NCBI GenBank assembly: GCA_037176845.1
Contig: JAYKXP010000004.1
Coordinates: 682,001-746,000, forward strand
Length of the DNA: 64,000 nucleotides
Source of the DNA: Paramarasmius palmivorus
Lineage: Eukaryota > Basidiomycota > Agaricomycetes > Agaricales > Marasmiaceae
Direction of reading: 5' to 3'
Shown here piece by piece: positions 21,578 to 32,737 of the stretch. Made by a program: the position numbers and the translations under genes. The notes under the pieces are model-generated. The model was given only the letters and a program-made list of their open reading frames with translations, was not told the origin of the DNA and did not search any database. Positions within the stretch are counted from its first letter, which is position 1, and every line of letters starts with the position of its first letter.

Positions 21578-24431
21578 TCAGTTTGGAGGATCCCTGCTCT
21601 TGTGTCGACTATGAGTACCACGGCCTCCAGGGAACGGAACATCCGCAGCGAGCGTCCGCGAATCCCGTCTGGAAGCTGAACCGCTTTGAGCTACCACCGG
21701 GGCCTCCACCTCCTGCTGGTACCTTTGCCAGTCTTCGACCTTCATGGTCGATAAGCGCTTGTTCGATGAGACACTCCCAAGTGCAGCGAGGCGATCTGCA
21801 CTCAATGACCGTGAATGCCGTTTTTGCAACGTATCACCAGCAGTTGGAGACTTTTTGCGGCCGAATCTCTCCTGCTCTTCCTCGGCCTTCTTTCGCTTTT
21901 CCAATTGTGCTGCCTTCTCGGCCTGCCTCTTCGTCACAGCTTCTTTTTCCAGAGCTTTGGCTCTTTCCCATCGTTGCTTAGCTGCCTGCAGCTCAGCCTG
22001 TTCCTTCTCCGCGTTCGTAACAGGTGCCTGCAAGTCTCTCATCTTTTCTCGATGGCGTTCATTGAGCTCTTCAAAGGTACGTGTTCTGGTTTGTGCCGCA
22101 GGTCGTTGGGGTGTGGGGGAAGCGATAGGTTTCTTGGGGGGAAGGATGGTTACAGGAATGTTACCGCCGGTGGAGCTTCTGCGTCGTGCGCGTTGCATGT
22201 CCGAGAGAGGAATATCTTCGGATGAGTCGGTATGAGGATCACCGTGTCCTAGGACATTCTCGCGTCGCTTACGTTGACTGAGTGCTTCAGCGACAGCTGG
22301 GGGCATCTGTATGCGCGAGGAGGCGACATTCATTGGCGTGGTAGTAATTGGGGGTGTGATACCGGCAGGAGGCTGAAGTAGTTTGCGCTCTTGCACGTAG
22401 GCGTCCCAATCATTGTCTCGCAAGGGCGTGCTCGCAGGCCGACTAATAGACTCGCCGAAATTAGAGTTGCTCATTAGATCCATAGATTGGGTTCGTGCAC
22501 GAGGATCCCGTTCTCGAGGGGGTCGTAAATGTGAAGGTTGAGCTGGTAACAGGGCATTGCTAGCATCGATGCTTAACGTTCGTCGGGACGTTAGAGATTG
22601 CCTACGAGATCCTAGAGTAGAACCAGGTTCGGGAGAACCTGACTTGAGGGCCTCTATTGACTTCCGGATGCTGTTGATTTCGGCGACCAACTCATCCTTT
22701 TTCTTCATATCCTCCAATTCCGCTGCGGTTGGTTGCCTTCGCCCGTTGTCGTCAAGCTTCGTTATGTAATCGTTAGGTACGTCGTCCTTCAGACCGAGTC
22801 CCAAGTCGAGGGCTGGAAGGACGCCAGGGTTTTGGTTCCTGGAGGCACGCTTTAGGTCGTCGTCTGGCATCGGAGCAGCCATAAAATCAGACACTCCGGA
22901 TTGGTACCGAGGTCGGCCCTCGCCAATATGAGTGACATCAGATCTATACTCCGCCGTGGCAGGGGACGCAGACCCGTCATGGTCCTTCATGAGTGGCATG
23001 TTCGAGAAATTGCTGTTCGAACGATCGTGCTTGTTCATCCCATGCTCCTTTTCCCATTCTTCTCGCTCACGAGCGAGTAGCGCGAGTCGTGAGGAAGCTT
23101 GTATCTCCGCCTCTTCGTCCCTCTTCTTCTGCTCGAGGGCAATCTCTTGGAGTTTGTACTGTAGGACCTTCAGCACACGAAGCTGCACGGCGATGCCTAT
23201 CAGGGCCAATCCACCCATCAGACCAAGTTCGATCTGCATTGTTTGCGTGACTGGGAACTCGATGCCATTGTTGGTATACTTCGGGAACAAGGCATTGAAT
23301 CCAATGTTCCAAACATAAAACTGAGAAGACGGTTAGAGGACCGAGTTTGAATCAGACTAAAAACGCCGCAAATTACCTCCTTGAGTCCAGCTGTTGTGTA
23401 ACAATCAATACCCAACATCAACGCAGATGCACCCACGAATGCAGTAGAAGTTAGCAGCACGTGGTAGTGGATCTATTGAAGAAATGACGTTTTAGCTTGA
23501 GCGTCCTGAAGGGAACGACGTGGAAGTCACCTTTGGAATGCTACATAAAACGAATCCGACTACTGCACAGCCTGTGAATGAAGTTCATGAAACCTGCAGC
23601 AGCATCCATGCTAAAGAACCACGAACCCATGTACAGGATCCACCGAAAGCCAATAGGCTTGATCAGGCCGCCGTTATGGAAGCATTGTATCCACAACGCC
23701 AATGCAAAGCCTAATGAGCACATGAGTCACTAGTTCATCACCTTCTGAAAGACAGTCAACGCACCTCCCCAACCCCCGATTCCGTAGCGAGCGGCCTTCC
23801 AAAAGAAGATAGCAATACCGCCTCCAGCAATACCTGCGATTGCTGAGGCAAGCACGAACATTCCGCGGACAGTCTTGTTTGGTGGATTCACGGCAGGAAG
23901 AACGCCGAATTTAAGGATGAGCACGAAACACACCAAAGATAGTGTGTAGAATCCAATCAGAAAGAAAGATGTCCTGTATAGATAAAGCATGGATATAAGC
24001 GAAGAACGATGTCAGAAAGCATGTTATGCGCACCATCGGTTCTTATGGCCCCAAAAGGCACTCGGTAGACCAGTAAGAATGAGAACAGCACCCAAAACTC
24101 CAAAGGCGGGATCAAGTTTCGTGTCAAGAACTATTGGCTCCGGTGTGGCGGATGCGGATTCCGAAGGCGTGGTGGAAGTGCTAGAGGCCGAACCAGACAG
24201 CGTTATACTGACTCTGACAGTAGTTGGGACGACGGTGGTGACTGAGAATACACGGTCATTGGAAGTCGTTGCCGTCGTGATAGTAGCCGAGCCAGTACTA
24301 AGCGAGACGGAGACGCTAGGTGTCGGTGTCGGTGTCTGACTCTGATTCTGACCGCCTGAATTTGACTGGGCCAAAGAGGAGGAAAAGAGCGACAGAATGC
24401 CCAAGAGAACGGGCAATGGGGACAGTCGCAT
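21578..24431 (-). CDS. multi-span membrane protein with TM7S3/TM198-like (DUF4203) domain
   Basis: The N-terminus is a signal peptide (MRLSPLPVLLGILSLFSSSL) followed by a Ser/Thr-rich extracellular segment of about 90 residues. Then comes a run of hydrophobic spans: DPAFGVLGAVLILTGLPSAF, FFLIGFYTLSLVCFVLILKF, MFVLASAIAGIAGGGIAIFF, FALALWIQC, and further spans ending with IELGLMGGLALIGIAVQLRV. This fits the TM7S3/TM198-like domain. The long cytosolic tail of about 530 residues is one exon. It has a coiled-coil-like charged segment (VLQYKLQEIALEQKKRDEEA) and a second Glu/Lys-rich helix near the end (ELQAAKQRWERAKALEKEA), separated by Ser/Pro-rich disorder. Function is unknown in fungi. At least five short introns split the membrane part. 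Confidence 0.8.
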
Positions 24432-24705
24432 GGTGGTTGGTGGAAAAGAGGAAGCTTGTGAGTGGTAAATTTGATGCGAGTCTGACCAGGTGAATGTGAT
24501 GATACCTTTCAATTGGAGATAACCGTGTGAAGCAGGCCTGCCATCCCCGCTTTTTTAGCGAGTTGCACCTTCGTCGTTACCTTAGCACTTATCACGTCTT
24601 GCAAGCTTTTTGAACGTAACGAAAATTATGTGTATTACTACAATACCGCGATCGAGTTACCACCGTTCCGCTGCCAGGTCTCCCCTTACACCCGTATTCG
24701 TCTCA

Positions 24706-26535
24706 CTACTCAAAGTGTTTCAACTTTAGAGGTCTGATTCCGAGCCGGCGGAGAATTTTTCTCATCGCCTTCACTGATGTACCCTCCACCTCATGGCTTG
24801 TGCTGTTATCATCAATGACCGAAATGACCTTTCCCTTTTTCCCAAACCTTCCAGTTCGTCCCGCACTATGAATATAAGCATCCAACGTTCGGCTCGTTAC
24901 CGTCTCATCATCTAGACCCTGCACACCCAAGATAAAAACATGATGCAGAGCCGGTAAATCAAGGCCTCTGACCGCTGCATTGGTGGTCACAAGTAGCGTC
25001 GGGTTTGCTCGAACTTTCTCGGCACCGCCGCTTAAAAGGTGTTTCCGGCCCTTTTCGTCCTGGAGCATATCGACGTTCAAGGCATTGACTCCAAGGCAAC
25101 GCATGTCATAGACAGTGCGGTGAATAGAAAGCGAGCTTGGTATGATCAGAAGCGCAAGTGAGGGCACGTACAGTGCGAATGCAGCTGCAATGGCTTCCAA
25201 GGCGTTCTGACTTATGGGAGAAGGTGTCATGGAATACTCTATAATTGAAGCCAATGTTAGTGATGGAAAGCGTGCAGCGATGATCGAAGTAGCATCCTCA
25301 CCTCTTTCCCTCTCAAGTTCCTGGTCAGTTTTAGCAAGAGTCAGCCCTTGGGCCTCTCCTTCATCCGAGGAGACATCCTGAACAGCTTGAGCGTTCTCTT
25401 CCTCTTCCTTGGCCTTGACTGCACCAGAGATGTTCTGGATTTTGTCGTCAGAGACCACCAGAACATGATGTGTTATGTCCTTGTGCAGGGCGGCTGAATC
25501 TGGTTGCTCCTTGATATCGAATTTCACCCCTTTTCCACGTACGGTAACAGCGTCGACACCAAGCTTGACGATACCGCTCTCCTTCCAAAGATAGTCTTTC
25601 AGATGACTCCGAAACGTAGCACTGGATACCACGAGTTGTGGTGCGTGTATCGGCTCGTTTACGAGCTCGTCTCGGTTGTTGGATGTGAGCCTTCCGCGCT
25701 GACCGTATATGGCTTGCAAGAGAGCCCTCGTAACACCAGGATGCTTGTCTATCTTCTTCTGTAGCCTGCGGGCCAGCTTTGGCACCGTCTTGGGCACCGT
25801 TTCGACTAGATAGTCGATTTCGTCGATGATAACCGTCGAAAGGAGGTTAAAGTCGATGAGATCCTCTTGTTTTTCTAGTGCCTCGCGAAGCCCGGTCGGC
25901 GTAGTAATGAGAATATGCGGTGGTTGTTTCTGAAGCAGCTCCAGGCCTGATTCGAGGGGTACATTGGCATCTCGTACCAAGACTTGGGAGACTGTGTCAA
26001 GTGGAGGTGGATTGCGTCCTGAGCATTCAGTGATCCTCTGGATCCACCACTGGACTTGGTGGGCTAGGTCGCGATGCGGTACAAGGAAAAGGGACGTGAC
26101 AGAAGGCTTGTCCAAGTGGCTGTACTTCAATCTAGGCTTGTTCAATGCGGCAAGCACGAGCCCAAAGGTCCTGTTGGATTATTCAGTTAGATCCACGGGG
26201 GTCGCGAACAAATTTACGACGCACTTTCCACTTCCGGGTTCATCCTGAAGCAGCACATCTTTCTTTGCCAGGATAGCGGGAATCAATTTGGCCTGAGTCG
26301 CCGTTGGGTACCTGACGCCAGGAAAAGCACTGTACACGGCCTCTACAAGGTTGGAGCGCAGGCCTAACGATTCGAACGTAGGTGCTGGGATGAGTGACTT
26401 TCCGGATATTTGCGAGTCGGCAAGTGCCTCTGCCATGGTCTCAGCCATGTTGCTCATGCAGCGCGAATTCCTGAGTTTCGACCATCTTGAGAGAATGCGA
26501 ACTTCGGAAATGGCAGTTTGAGAAAAAGTTTGCAT
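24706..26535 (-). CDS. DEAD-box-like RNA helicase, probably mitochondrial
   Basis: Two exons (26535-26225 and 26170-24706) give 591 residues. Helicase motifs in order: Q-motif region FESLGLRSNLVEAV with PTATQAKLIP, motif I EPGSGKT (created across the splice), Ia-like LVPHRDLAHQV, ITTPTGLREAL, motif II DEID instead of DEAD, motif III SSAT, TTNAAVRGLDLP, and motif VI HSAGRTGRFGKKG. The N-terminus (MQTFSQTAISEVRILSRWSK) is basic and lacks acidic residues early on, compatible with a mitochondrial presequence; MRH4-type helicases of the mitochondrial large ribosomal subunit are similar in build. Localisation and substrate are inference. Expected activity is ATP-dependent RNA remodelling. Confidence 0.83.
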
Positions 26536-26905
26536 GCGACACGTGCCTACGCGTCCGACTCCTTGAAGTTACAGTTACCGAAGCAATACAACGTCATCGA
26601 CAAAGGGTTCATTATTGTTCATTCTGCTAATAATTTCAGGCAATTCATTGCTGATAACATTATTCATGGGGGAATCATGTACAAAGTCGTTAGGGAATAT
26701 TGCAAGGAAGAAAGGACAACCAAATCGCAGGACATCCAATCCAGAAAGCCTCTACAATGGAGGTGCGGAGAAGTTGAAGATAGTACACAGTAGCAAGGGC
26801 TTTTGTCAAGGAAGTCTGCAACTGCTACGGGCAACCCGGAGCGCACGTATGTTACTGCATGCTGGGAACCGATAGGTTCTAGCTATCAATAGTAGAAACT
26901 GGCTC
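26536..26905. other. gap between helicase and sugar transporter
   Basis: A 370-base region upstream of the helicase gene and downstream of the sugar transporter, AT-rich in its middle. No supported gene is seen; small open frames here lack family features. Confidence 0.45.
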
Positions 26906-29413
26906 TTACGAAGTTCCCTCGCCATTCTTGAACATTCGACTGAACCATCCTTTGTTGCGCTTTCGGACGCGGTTGATAGCTTGATGGCTTGGATGTGACG
27001 AATCGGACAGAAGAGAGGTCCTTTCTGTGATTTCTTCGATTGTAGAGGCGTTGTCCTCTGCTTCGTCCCGTGCATCTGTCAAAGTGGCGTGATAAGTGGC
27101 GAATCGCGACAAGGTTCAAGATAGAAGCCCACCTTCTCCGAATACGGCATCCATTTCTTCGAGCGGAACTCCTTTGGTCTCGGGATAGACTAGAGAATGA
27201 ATAGTGAAGGCACAGGAAGCAAATAGATGCATTTGTACTTACGGAAGTACACTAAAAACGAGTCAGTAGGTTGATCATGGTACGGGTGATAGAACTGACC
27301 TAAAATGAAACTGCAAACACAGAAGAATCCGTGCATTGGATACAGTCTCCATCCGATATAATCTTGTAGAATAGGAGTGGCTTCTCCAACGAGGAAGTTG
27401 AATGCCCAGTTCGTGCTTGTAGACAGTGACACTCCCTTGGCGCGAATCGCGAGAGGCATGATCTACAGACACCGTGAGTATAAATTTTCGGCAGAACGAA
27501 GAGAAACGAACCTCGGGAGGATACATCCACGGGATTGGACCCCAACTGCAGTGGATAAGCTTAACGCACCAATCCGGCGGCCGTAGGAACACTTACCTGT
27601 ATCCAAATGCAGCATTGTAGATAATGACGCAGATAACCACAGCCTTTGGCGTACGAGGAACATCGATATACATCCACCAACCAGTGGCGCCAAGAGCGAT
27701 AGCCATCTAGATACCAAATATGTCGGGATTGGGACCGCAAGGGAACAGTTGACGTCAACTTACGATGACTGCACCAGAAAGCAAAATAGGTCGCCGTCCC
27801 CACCGGTCAACTAGGTACCACCTAAACAAACGTGTTATTGAAACAATATCGACAAAAATTCGGGTACTCACGGTGGAAGGGTGCTTAGAATGTATATGAT
27901 AGCATTAATACCGGTCATAAGAATGGCATCGCGGCCAATCCAACCAGCCTCTGGGGTATCAGGTGAAAACCTTTTCGTCATTATTACGATGGAGATCTAC
28001 CTTCGAATACTCGAGCTATTAAGAATATAGGTCAACGAAAAGAAGGTACGAGGCAGAATTATGACTCACGAGCATAGTATGATATTACTTGTTATCAAAC
28101 GATCAGCGTTGGTCGCAACGGCATATGAAGTAGGGCAATTACCATTGATTCCATTCTGTAAGTGGAGGGTCAGACTGATAGGTGGTGGTGGTGGTTTGGA
28201 AAGATACTCACAAGTTGAGCAAATGCTTGCGAGGACATGGCCAGCAGGACACGGCGTTTATACTTCTGCCACATAGCCGTATACGAACGAACTTCTCCTG
28301 ACGCGCGCTACTACAGTTGAGTACACATACAACTTTGCCGTCAAAGCTCACCTCTTCTAAAACACGATCTTTGATCTCTTGGAACTCGGCCATAGCGTTC
28401 AGGTCCTCGGGGTCTCCGCCATGCAAGTCGATCAGAACTTGCCTTCCTGCTTCATCTTTGTCGGTGTCAATGAGCCACCTGCGGAGAAGCGTGACGTTCA
28501 AGGATATCCAAAATACATGATGGTGATTAAATCATACCGCGGACTTTCCGGCATCACAAGGGAACCTCCGGCCAAGATAGCTCCAATAACACATTGCATG
28601 AAGAGAGGTAATCTCCACGACCAATCCGACTCGATGTATGAGCAAAAATAGTCAACCCACTAGGATGTAGTTGTTATTGAAGCCCAATCTAGCACAAAGT
28701 TCTGAGGAAGACGTACCACTGAAGATGCATATCCGAAGATATTTCCGGTGAATTCCATGGCGGCCAGGGCACCTCTCTATGACAAATGTTAGTTGGAAAA
28801 GACGAAGTCATCGTGGCCACGGTACGGACATGATCCGGCGGAGATATCTCGCTCTGGTATATGGGAACAATTGTGCTAGATGAAGAGGGCACATGAGATG
28901 GAAGATTGACAGCGCGCGACAACGTGACATACGAAAGGAGACCGACTCCAAAACCACTGATAATCCTCCCTACAATCATGACCCAAAAGCCATTGGTGAA
29001 GGTCTGCACAGCACCGCCCACTGTAAAGACAATTGCACCGATGAAGAGTGTGCCCTTACGGCCGATGATATCCCCAACACGTCCTGCGGCGACAGCAGTA
29101 ACTAGACGGAGATGACATCAGTGGCAGTTCTATAAGCCGAAGGAGTGAGTTTACTGAAAGCGCCGACTTCTAATACAGCGACCATGGTCCCTAACTCCAA
29201 TGCCGTGGGTTTATTGAAGTAGCTTCGGAAGTGCGGTCCAGTTATAATTCCGCTCATGACTCTGGAAGATGATTCAGTGCCATAGACTGACTGCAAAGCT
29301 AATTCGGCTTACCCTTGATCATATCCGAACAAGAAGACTCCAAGACTGACAAACACCGACATGGTGTAGAGTAGCGGTTGGCCGACCAAGCGGCGACGGC
29401 GATGATTCGACAT
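26906..29413 (-). CDS. MFS sugar transporter (hexose transporter type)
   Basis: Many short introns split a protein of about 540 residues starting MSNHRRRRLVGQPLLYTMSV. Sugar-porter hallmarks are present: VAAGRVGDIIGRKGTLFIGA (the R-x-G-R-R/K loop), GRIISGFGVGLLS, IVPIYQSEISPPDHRGAL (PESPR-type loops follow, LVMPESPRWL), then in the second half NGINVISYYA-like and WYLVDRWGRRPILLSG. Further on come SWGPIPWMYPPEIMPLAIRA, and near the end the PETKG signature (LYPETKGVPLEEMDAVFGE). It is a plasma membrane H+-sugar symporter or facilitator; the substrate is not predictable. The cytosolic tail is basic and ends FKNGEGTS. The divergent upstream gap has two CreA/Mig1-like motifs. Confidence 0.9.
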
Positions 29414-30044
29414 TTTATGGAAAGGCAGCCAGATTGTCAACGAGAAGCGTTTCCACGGAACGAGATGGTTGAATTAGGCACAACTAGTTGATGTAACTGA
29501 GGGCTTTTTGCGATGAGTTGAGTGTAAGAAGACAGGGAGATGCGCAGTCAGTACAATGTAGACCCAGAGACTGACTGGGATGCTCACCGTTGGTCAAAAT
29601 TGAGAAGATGAGAGGATCAGCACCAGTCTAAGGACCCCCCACAAGAGAGCGGGGAAAGTATAGTGACGTGCAAGTTGAGGTTAAAGCAGGCTGAATGGGC
29701 CTGGCGCAATATGTAAGGAAAAGCGAAATGGCCACGTGGGAATCCGGCCCGCATTAATCAAATTTGGTGTGGGGCTCCCTGTTGTCCACCAATCATTTGC
29801 AGTCATCTCCTGTGTATCTCTCCGGATCTCACCGTTGTAGCAACGGGAAGGTATTTCACAGCAACATACCGACATTTGTTCTACCAAGCTATGTACTAAG
29901 GCGGCTGGTAGAGGACGAGCTCAGTCTTCCGAATTCTGTGCTTCGGTGACGCAGCGGTAAAAGACGGCGTTGTATTTCGTAATAAACAAATAAAGCGCCG
30001 TCGCCGCATGCACAAGCGCTGTTTGGTACTCGACGTCCACCACG
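29414..30044. promoter_or_regulatory. divergent promoter of sugar transporter and MIM2
   Basis: The 631-base region lies between divergent genes. CCCCAC at 29637-29642 and GCGGGG at 29649-29654 both fit the CreA/Mig1 carbon-repressor consensus SYGGRG (the first on the minus strand), as closely paired sites. This suggests glucose repression of the transporter. Function is inferred from motif and context only. Confidence 0.35.
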
Positions 30045-30328
30045 ATGCCTGCTGCATCCGATATCGACGAAAGCGAAGCTAGCTCCTATGACTCTGACGA
30101 GGAGTATCAACTTGCACAGGAGGAATGGGAGGAGAGCATCCGTCAGTTGCAGCACCTTGTCTCCGCGGTGCTTCTTCCTTTGGTGGGCAAATGGCTTGGA
30201 AGGCGTTGGAGCTATTGGGGTCCGTCAACCTTTAATCTCCTTTCCATCGCTTTCTGATCATCATTCGTTTAGCCTATGCCCGGTATCTTCGTTTAGGTCT
30301 TGGAAAATCCTTTTTCTTTCACAAGTGA
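30045..30328 (+). CDS. MIM2: mitochondrial outer-membrane import protein Mim2
   Basis: Exons 30045-30219 and 30273-30328 give 76 residues. The start MPAASDIDESEASSYDSDEE is acidic, followed by AQEEWEESIRQLQHLVSAVL with LPLVGKWLGRRWSYWAYARY and the end LRLGLGKSFFFHK. The W-E-E-S-x-R-Q-L...LLP-x-x-G-K-x-x-G-R-R pattern around a single hydrophobic span matches Mim2, partner of Mim1 in the MIM complex, which inserts alpha-helical proteins into the outer mitochondrial membrane. The intron (30220-30272) has GT...AG ends and splicing turns a frame ending in intron sequence into the expected W-A-Y-A-R tail. The stop lies 70 bases from the PPR gene stop (convergent). Confidence 0.78.
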
Positions 30329-30398
30329 CCTCGCAGTTGTACTTCAAGTACTATTAATTCAAGTGATGTAGGTACATTAACATGAGCATCAAAGGTCG

Positions 30399-32630
30399 CT
30401 ATCTCATTGCTTTCCCTCTCCGTTGCCGGACCTGTCTCGCCAGCTCTATCAACTTTCCACCTGGATGCTCCAAATCCATTCGCATATCCCTCACCACTCC
30501 ATCCGCCAACTCCCATTCACCGTGGGCAATCAATCCAGATAGTAGAACATACCACGTATGAACCAGTACTGGAATTTTGCTTCTCATGTCTCGATATTGA
30601 GCTAGAGCCTTTGCGAATTCACGACGATCCAGCCACCCTCGAATTAGAGTTGTATGCCCCCAAGCTCCGAGCTTCAAGTCTCGTCGCCTCATCCTACCCA
30701 AAATGTAGTCGGTGACCTGTTCCGCCTTTGTGTTCGAGAGCCAAGTACCACGGTGGATGCCTGCCAAGATTGCAGTGTACGTCACAGCGTTAGGCTGCAA
30801 TCTGGGGTCTGATTCCATCCGATTAAGCAGCTGTAGTGCGCCCTTGAGATTCCTCTCGTCCCTCTCCTTCACCTGCTTATCTATAATGGCAGTAAACGTC
30901 GCCACATTAGGTGTGATCCCATGTTGCTTCATTATCTGCAACACCAAATCTGTAGCATCATCCCGTCCTACTTTCAGCAACGCAGAAAGTACAGTAGAGA
31001 ATGTGTAGACGTCGCCTGCAGTACCGGTCGCGACCATCTTGTCGATAATCTCGCTAATGCCATTCAGATTGTTATTGCGAGCATAATAACCCAGAAACGT
31101 GTTATAGGACACAATATCTGGTTTGACGTCGCCTCCTTCCATGCCGGCGAGAAAGCTGAGACCCTCGTCAACACGTCCGGTATGGAGTAAACCTGCAATG
31201 GTGGTGTTGTAAACCACAAGGGCATGCTCCGGGGGGAAAGACTTGTCGACTGATTCACGTTTGAACTGAGCGAACTGATCCATGGCCAGTCGCGGGCGCT
31301 TCCCATTAAAGTACGCTGCAATCAACGCTCGGTGACTGAGTGCATCCGGCTCTATACCCGAGGAGACCATAAGATCCCAGGTCCCGAGGGCTTCCGAAAA
31401 TGACCCAGTCTTCGCAGATGCATCTATTAATGTCGTCCACATCGAGACACGGTGCTTCAAACCAAGCTTGGGTATCTGTTCCCAAAGCCTTCCTGCCAAA
31501 TCCTTCCTATTGCACCGGAAAAATGCCGTCAGGAATGAGTTGTACCCAACGTCTGTCATGGCTACTGGTGTATTTGGAGTAGCTAACGCGGGGTCTGCAG
31601 CGATGTACGGTTCGGGTCCTGTAATTCCGTCGATGATGGAATTGTACATTTTTTCTAGCTGTTTCTGGTTGTTGGTGTCGCCCAGATTAATGACGTGGGT
31701 GGACAGCGAAGGAGGTCGTGAAATGAGTTTGGCTACTTCCAGACGATGAACGTAGGTATCCAATTTTTTCTGGAGGATTGGGTCGTCGTCGAAGGTTGAG
31801 AGGAATTCCTTCGTTGTGTAATACTGGAAGCGTATTACGCTCTGCGTGTACATGGACAATGCACCTGCAAAGTTGTCTTGCAGAGCATAAGCCGCTGTGG
31901 CAGCGAGAAGAATTTTAACTCGTCCGGGGACGAGAGGCATGACATTCGACAACGGTCTGTCAATACCTAGCGCATCCTCTGTATCCACCTCTTCACCCTG
32001 TTCTTCCCCCAGAACATCCGTGTCGCCCATCATCCCTTTGCATTGATCATAAAGTGCAAGAGCAGCATCCGGGTTGTTGCATTTGATACGATAAATCATA
32101 ACTGCAAGAAGGGCGTCTGTTATATGTGAGGCAGCAGCGCTGACGGCGATTCGTTCGAACGTTCTCCTCTGGGTTTCGTCCCAAGACTCCGCTTGACTAG
32201 GTTGGGGAAGGATTGAGGTGATGAAGAATTTGGATATACGCTTGAAATTCCCGGGGGACAATAAAGGAATGAGGTCGTTCTTCTCCAGCCTATGCCAATG
32301 CCGGAGCACAGCACTGGTATTGTTGGCGTCGATAGCCTGGTTGAGACTGAGCAAGATTGAGTGAAGAACATCTGCCTTCTTTTCTGGCTCAGAAACCTCG
32401 CGTGAAGTTGGTGGACTGTTCGCTATGACTTGGCTAACTGGAGAGAACTTTAGGGTATTTGGATCGATGACTGTGGGATCGTAATTGAGACGGGGGGCAT
32501 TGGGAAATTTGGAGCGACTGCGGTATCGAGGCCTAGACTGTTTTGTTGAGGTGCTTGCTGATCTAGCAAGGTTGGGAGCAAGGAAGTCGAGCAGAACGAC
32601 AGAGGCCGTTGACTGAACGCGTCGAAGCAT
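30399..32630 (-). CDS. pentatricopeptide repeat (PPR) protein, probably mitochondrial
   Basis: A single exon of 743 codons. The N-terminus MLRRVQSTASVVLLDFLAPN, followed by ARSASTSTKQSRPRYRSRSK, is a typical Arg/Ser mitochondrial presequence. The C-terminal half holds tandem 35-residue repeats with the PPR pattern, for example SMWTTLIDASAKTGSFSEAL, VVYNTTIAGLLHTGRVDEGL, VSYNTFLGYYARNNNLNGIS, YTFSTVLSALLKVGRDDATD and ATFTAIIDKQVKERDERNLK. PPR proteins bind organellar RNA for processing, stability or translation. No extra catalytic domain is visible. It is divergent from PPIL2 with only 107 bases between start codons and convergent with MIM2. Confidence 0.9.
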   Translation of the reverse strand: MLRRVQSTASVVLLDFLAPNLARSASTSTKQSRPRYRSRSKFPNAPRLNYDPTVIDPNTLKFSPVSQVIANSPPTSREVSEPEKKADVLHSILLSLNQAIDANNTSAVLRHWHRLEKNDLIPLLSPGNFKRISKFFITSILPQPSQAESWDETQRRTFERIAVSAAASHITDALLAVMIYRIKCNNPDAALALYDQCKGMMGDTDVLGEEQGEEVDTEDALGIDRPLSNVMPLVPGRVKILLAATAAYALQDNFAGALSMYTQSVIRFQYYTTKEFLSTFDDDPILQKKLDTYVHRLEVAKLISRPPSLSTHVINLGDTNNQKQLEKMYNSIIDGITGPEPYIAADPALATPNTPVAMTDVGYNSFLTAFFRCNRKDLAGRLWEQIPKLGLKHRVSMWTTLIDASAKTGSFSEALGTWDLMVSSGIEPDALSHRALIAAYFNGKRPRLAMDQFAQFKRESVDKSFPPEHALVVYNTTIAGLLHTGRVDEGLSFLAGMEGGDVKPDIVSYNTFLGYYARNNNLNGISEIIDKMVATGTAGDVYTFSTVLSALLKVGRDDATDLVLQIMKQHGITPNVATFTAIIDKQVKERDERNLKGALQLLNRMESDPRLQPNAVTYTAILAGIHRGTWLSNTKAEQVTDYILGRMRRRDLKLGAWGHTTLIRGWLDRREFAKALAQYRDMRSKIPVLVHTWYVLLSGLIAHGEWELADGVVRDMRMDLEHPGGKLIELARQVRQRRGKAMR

Positions 32631-32737
32631 GAACTGGCCTCCGTTACATAAACTCGAAAATTTGAACGCATTTCAACTTCCCTTCCTCCGTCATCACACT
32701 TGTAACAAGACTCGTACATCACTTTGTAAACTTCATT

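Noticed and set aside
17368..24431. A biosynthetic gene cluster in the centre of the window
   Set aside because: No PKS, NRPS, terpene cyclase or P450 genes; the neighbours are unrelated housekeeping, regulatory and membrane genes.
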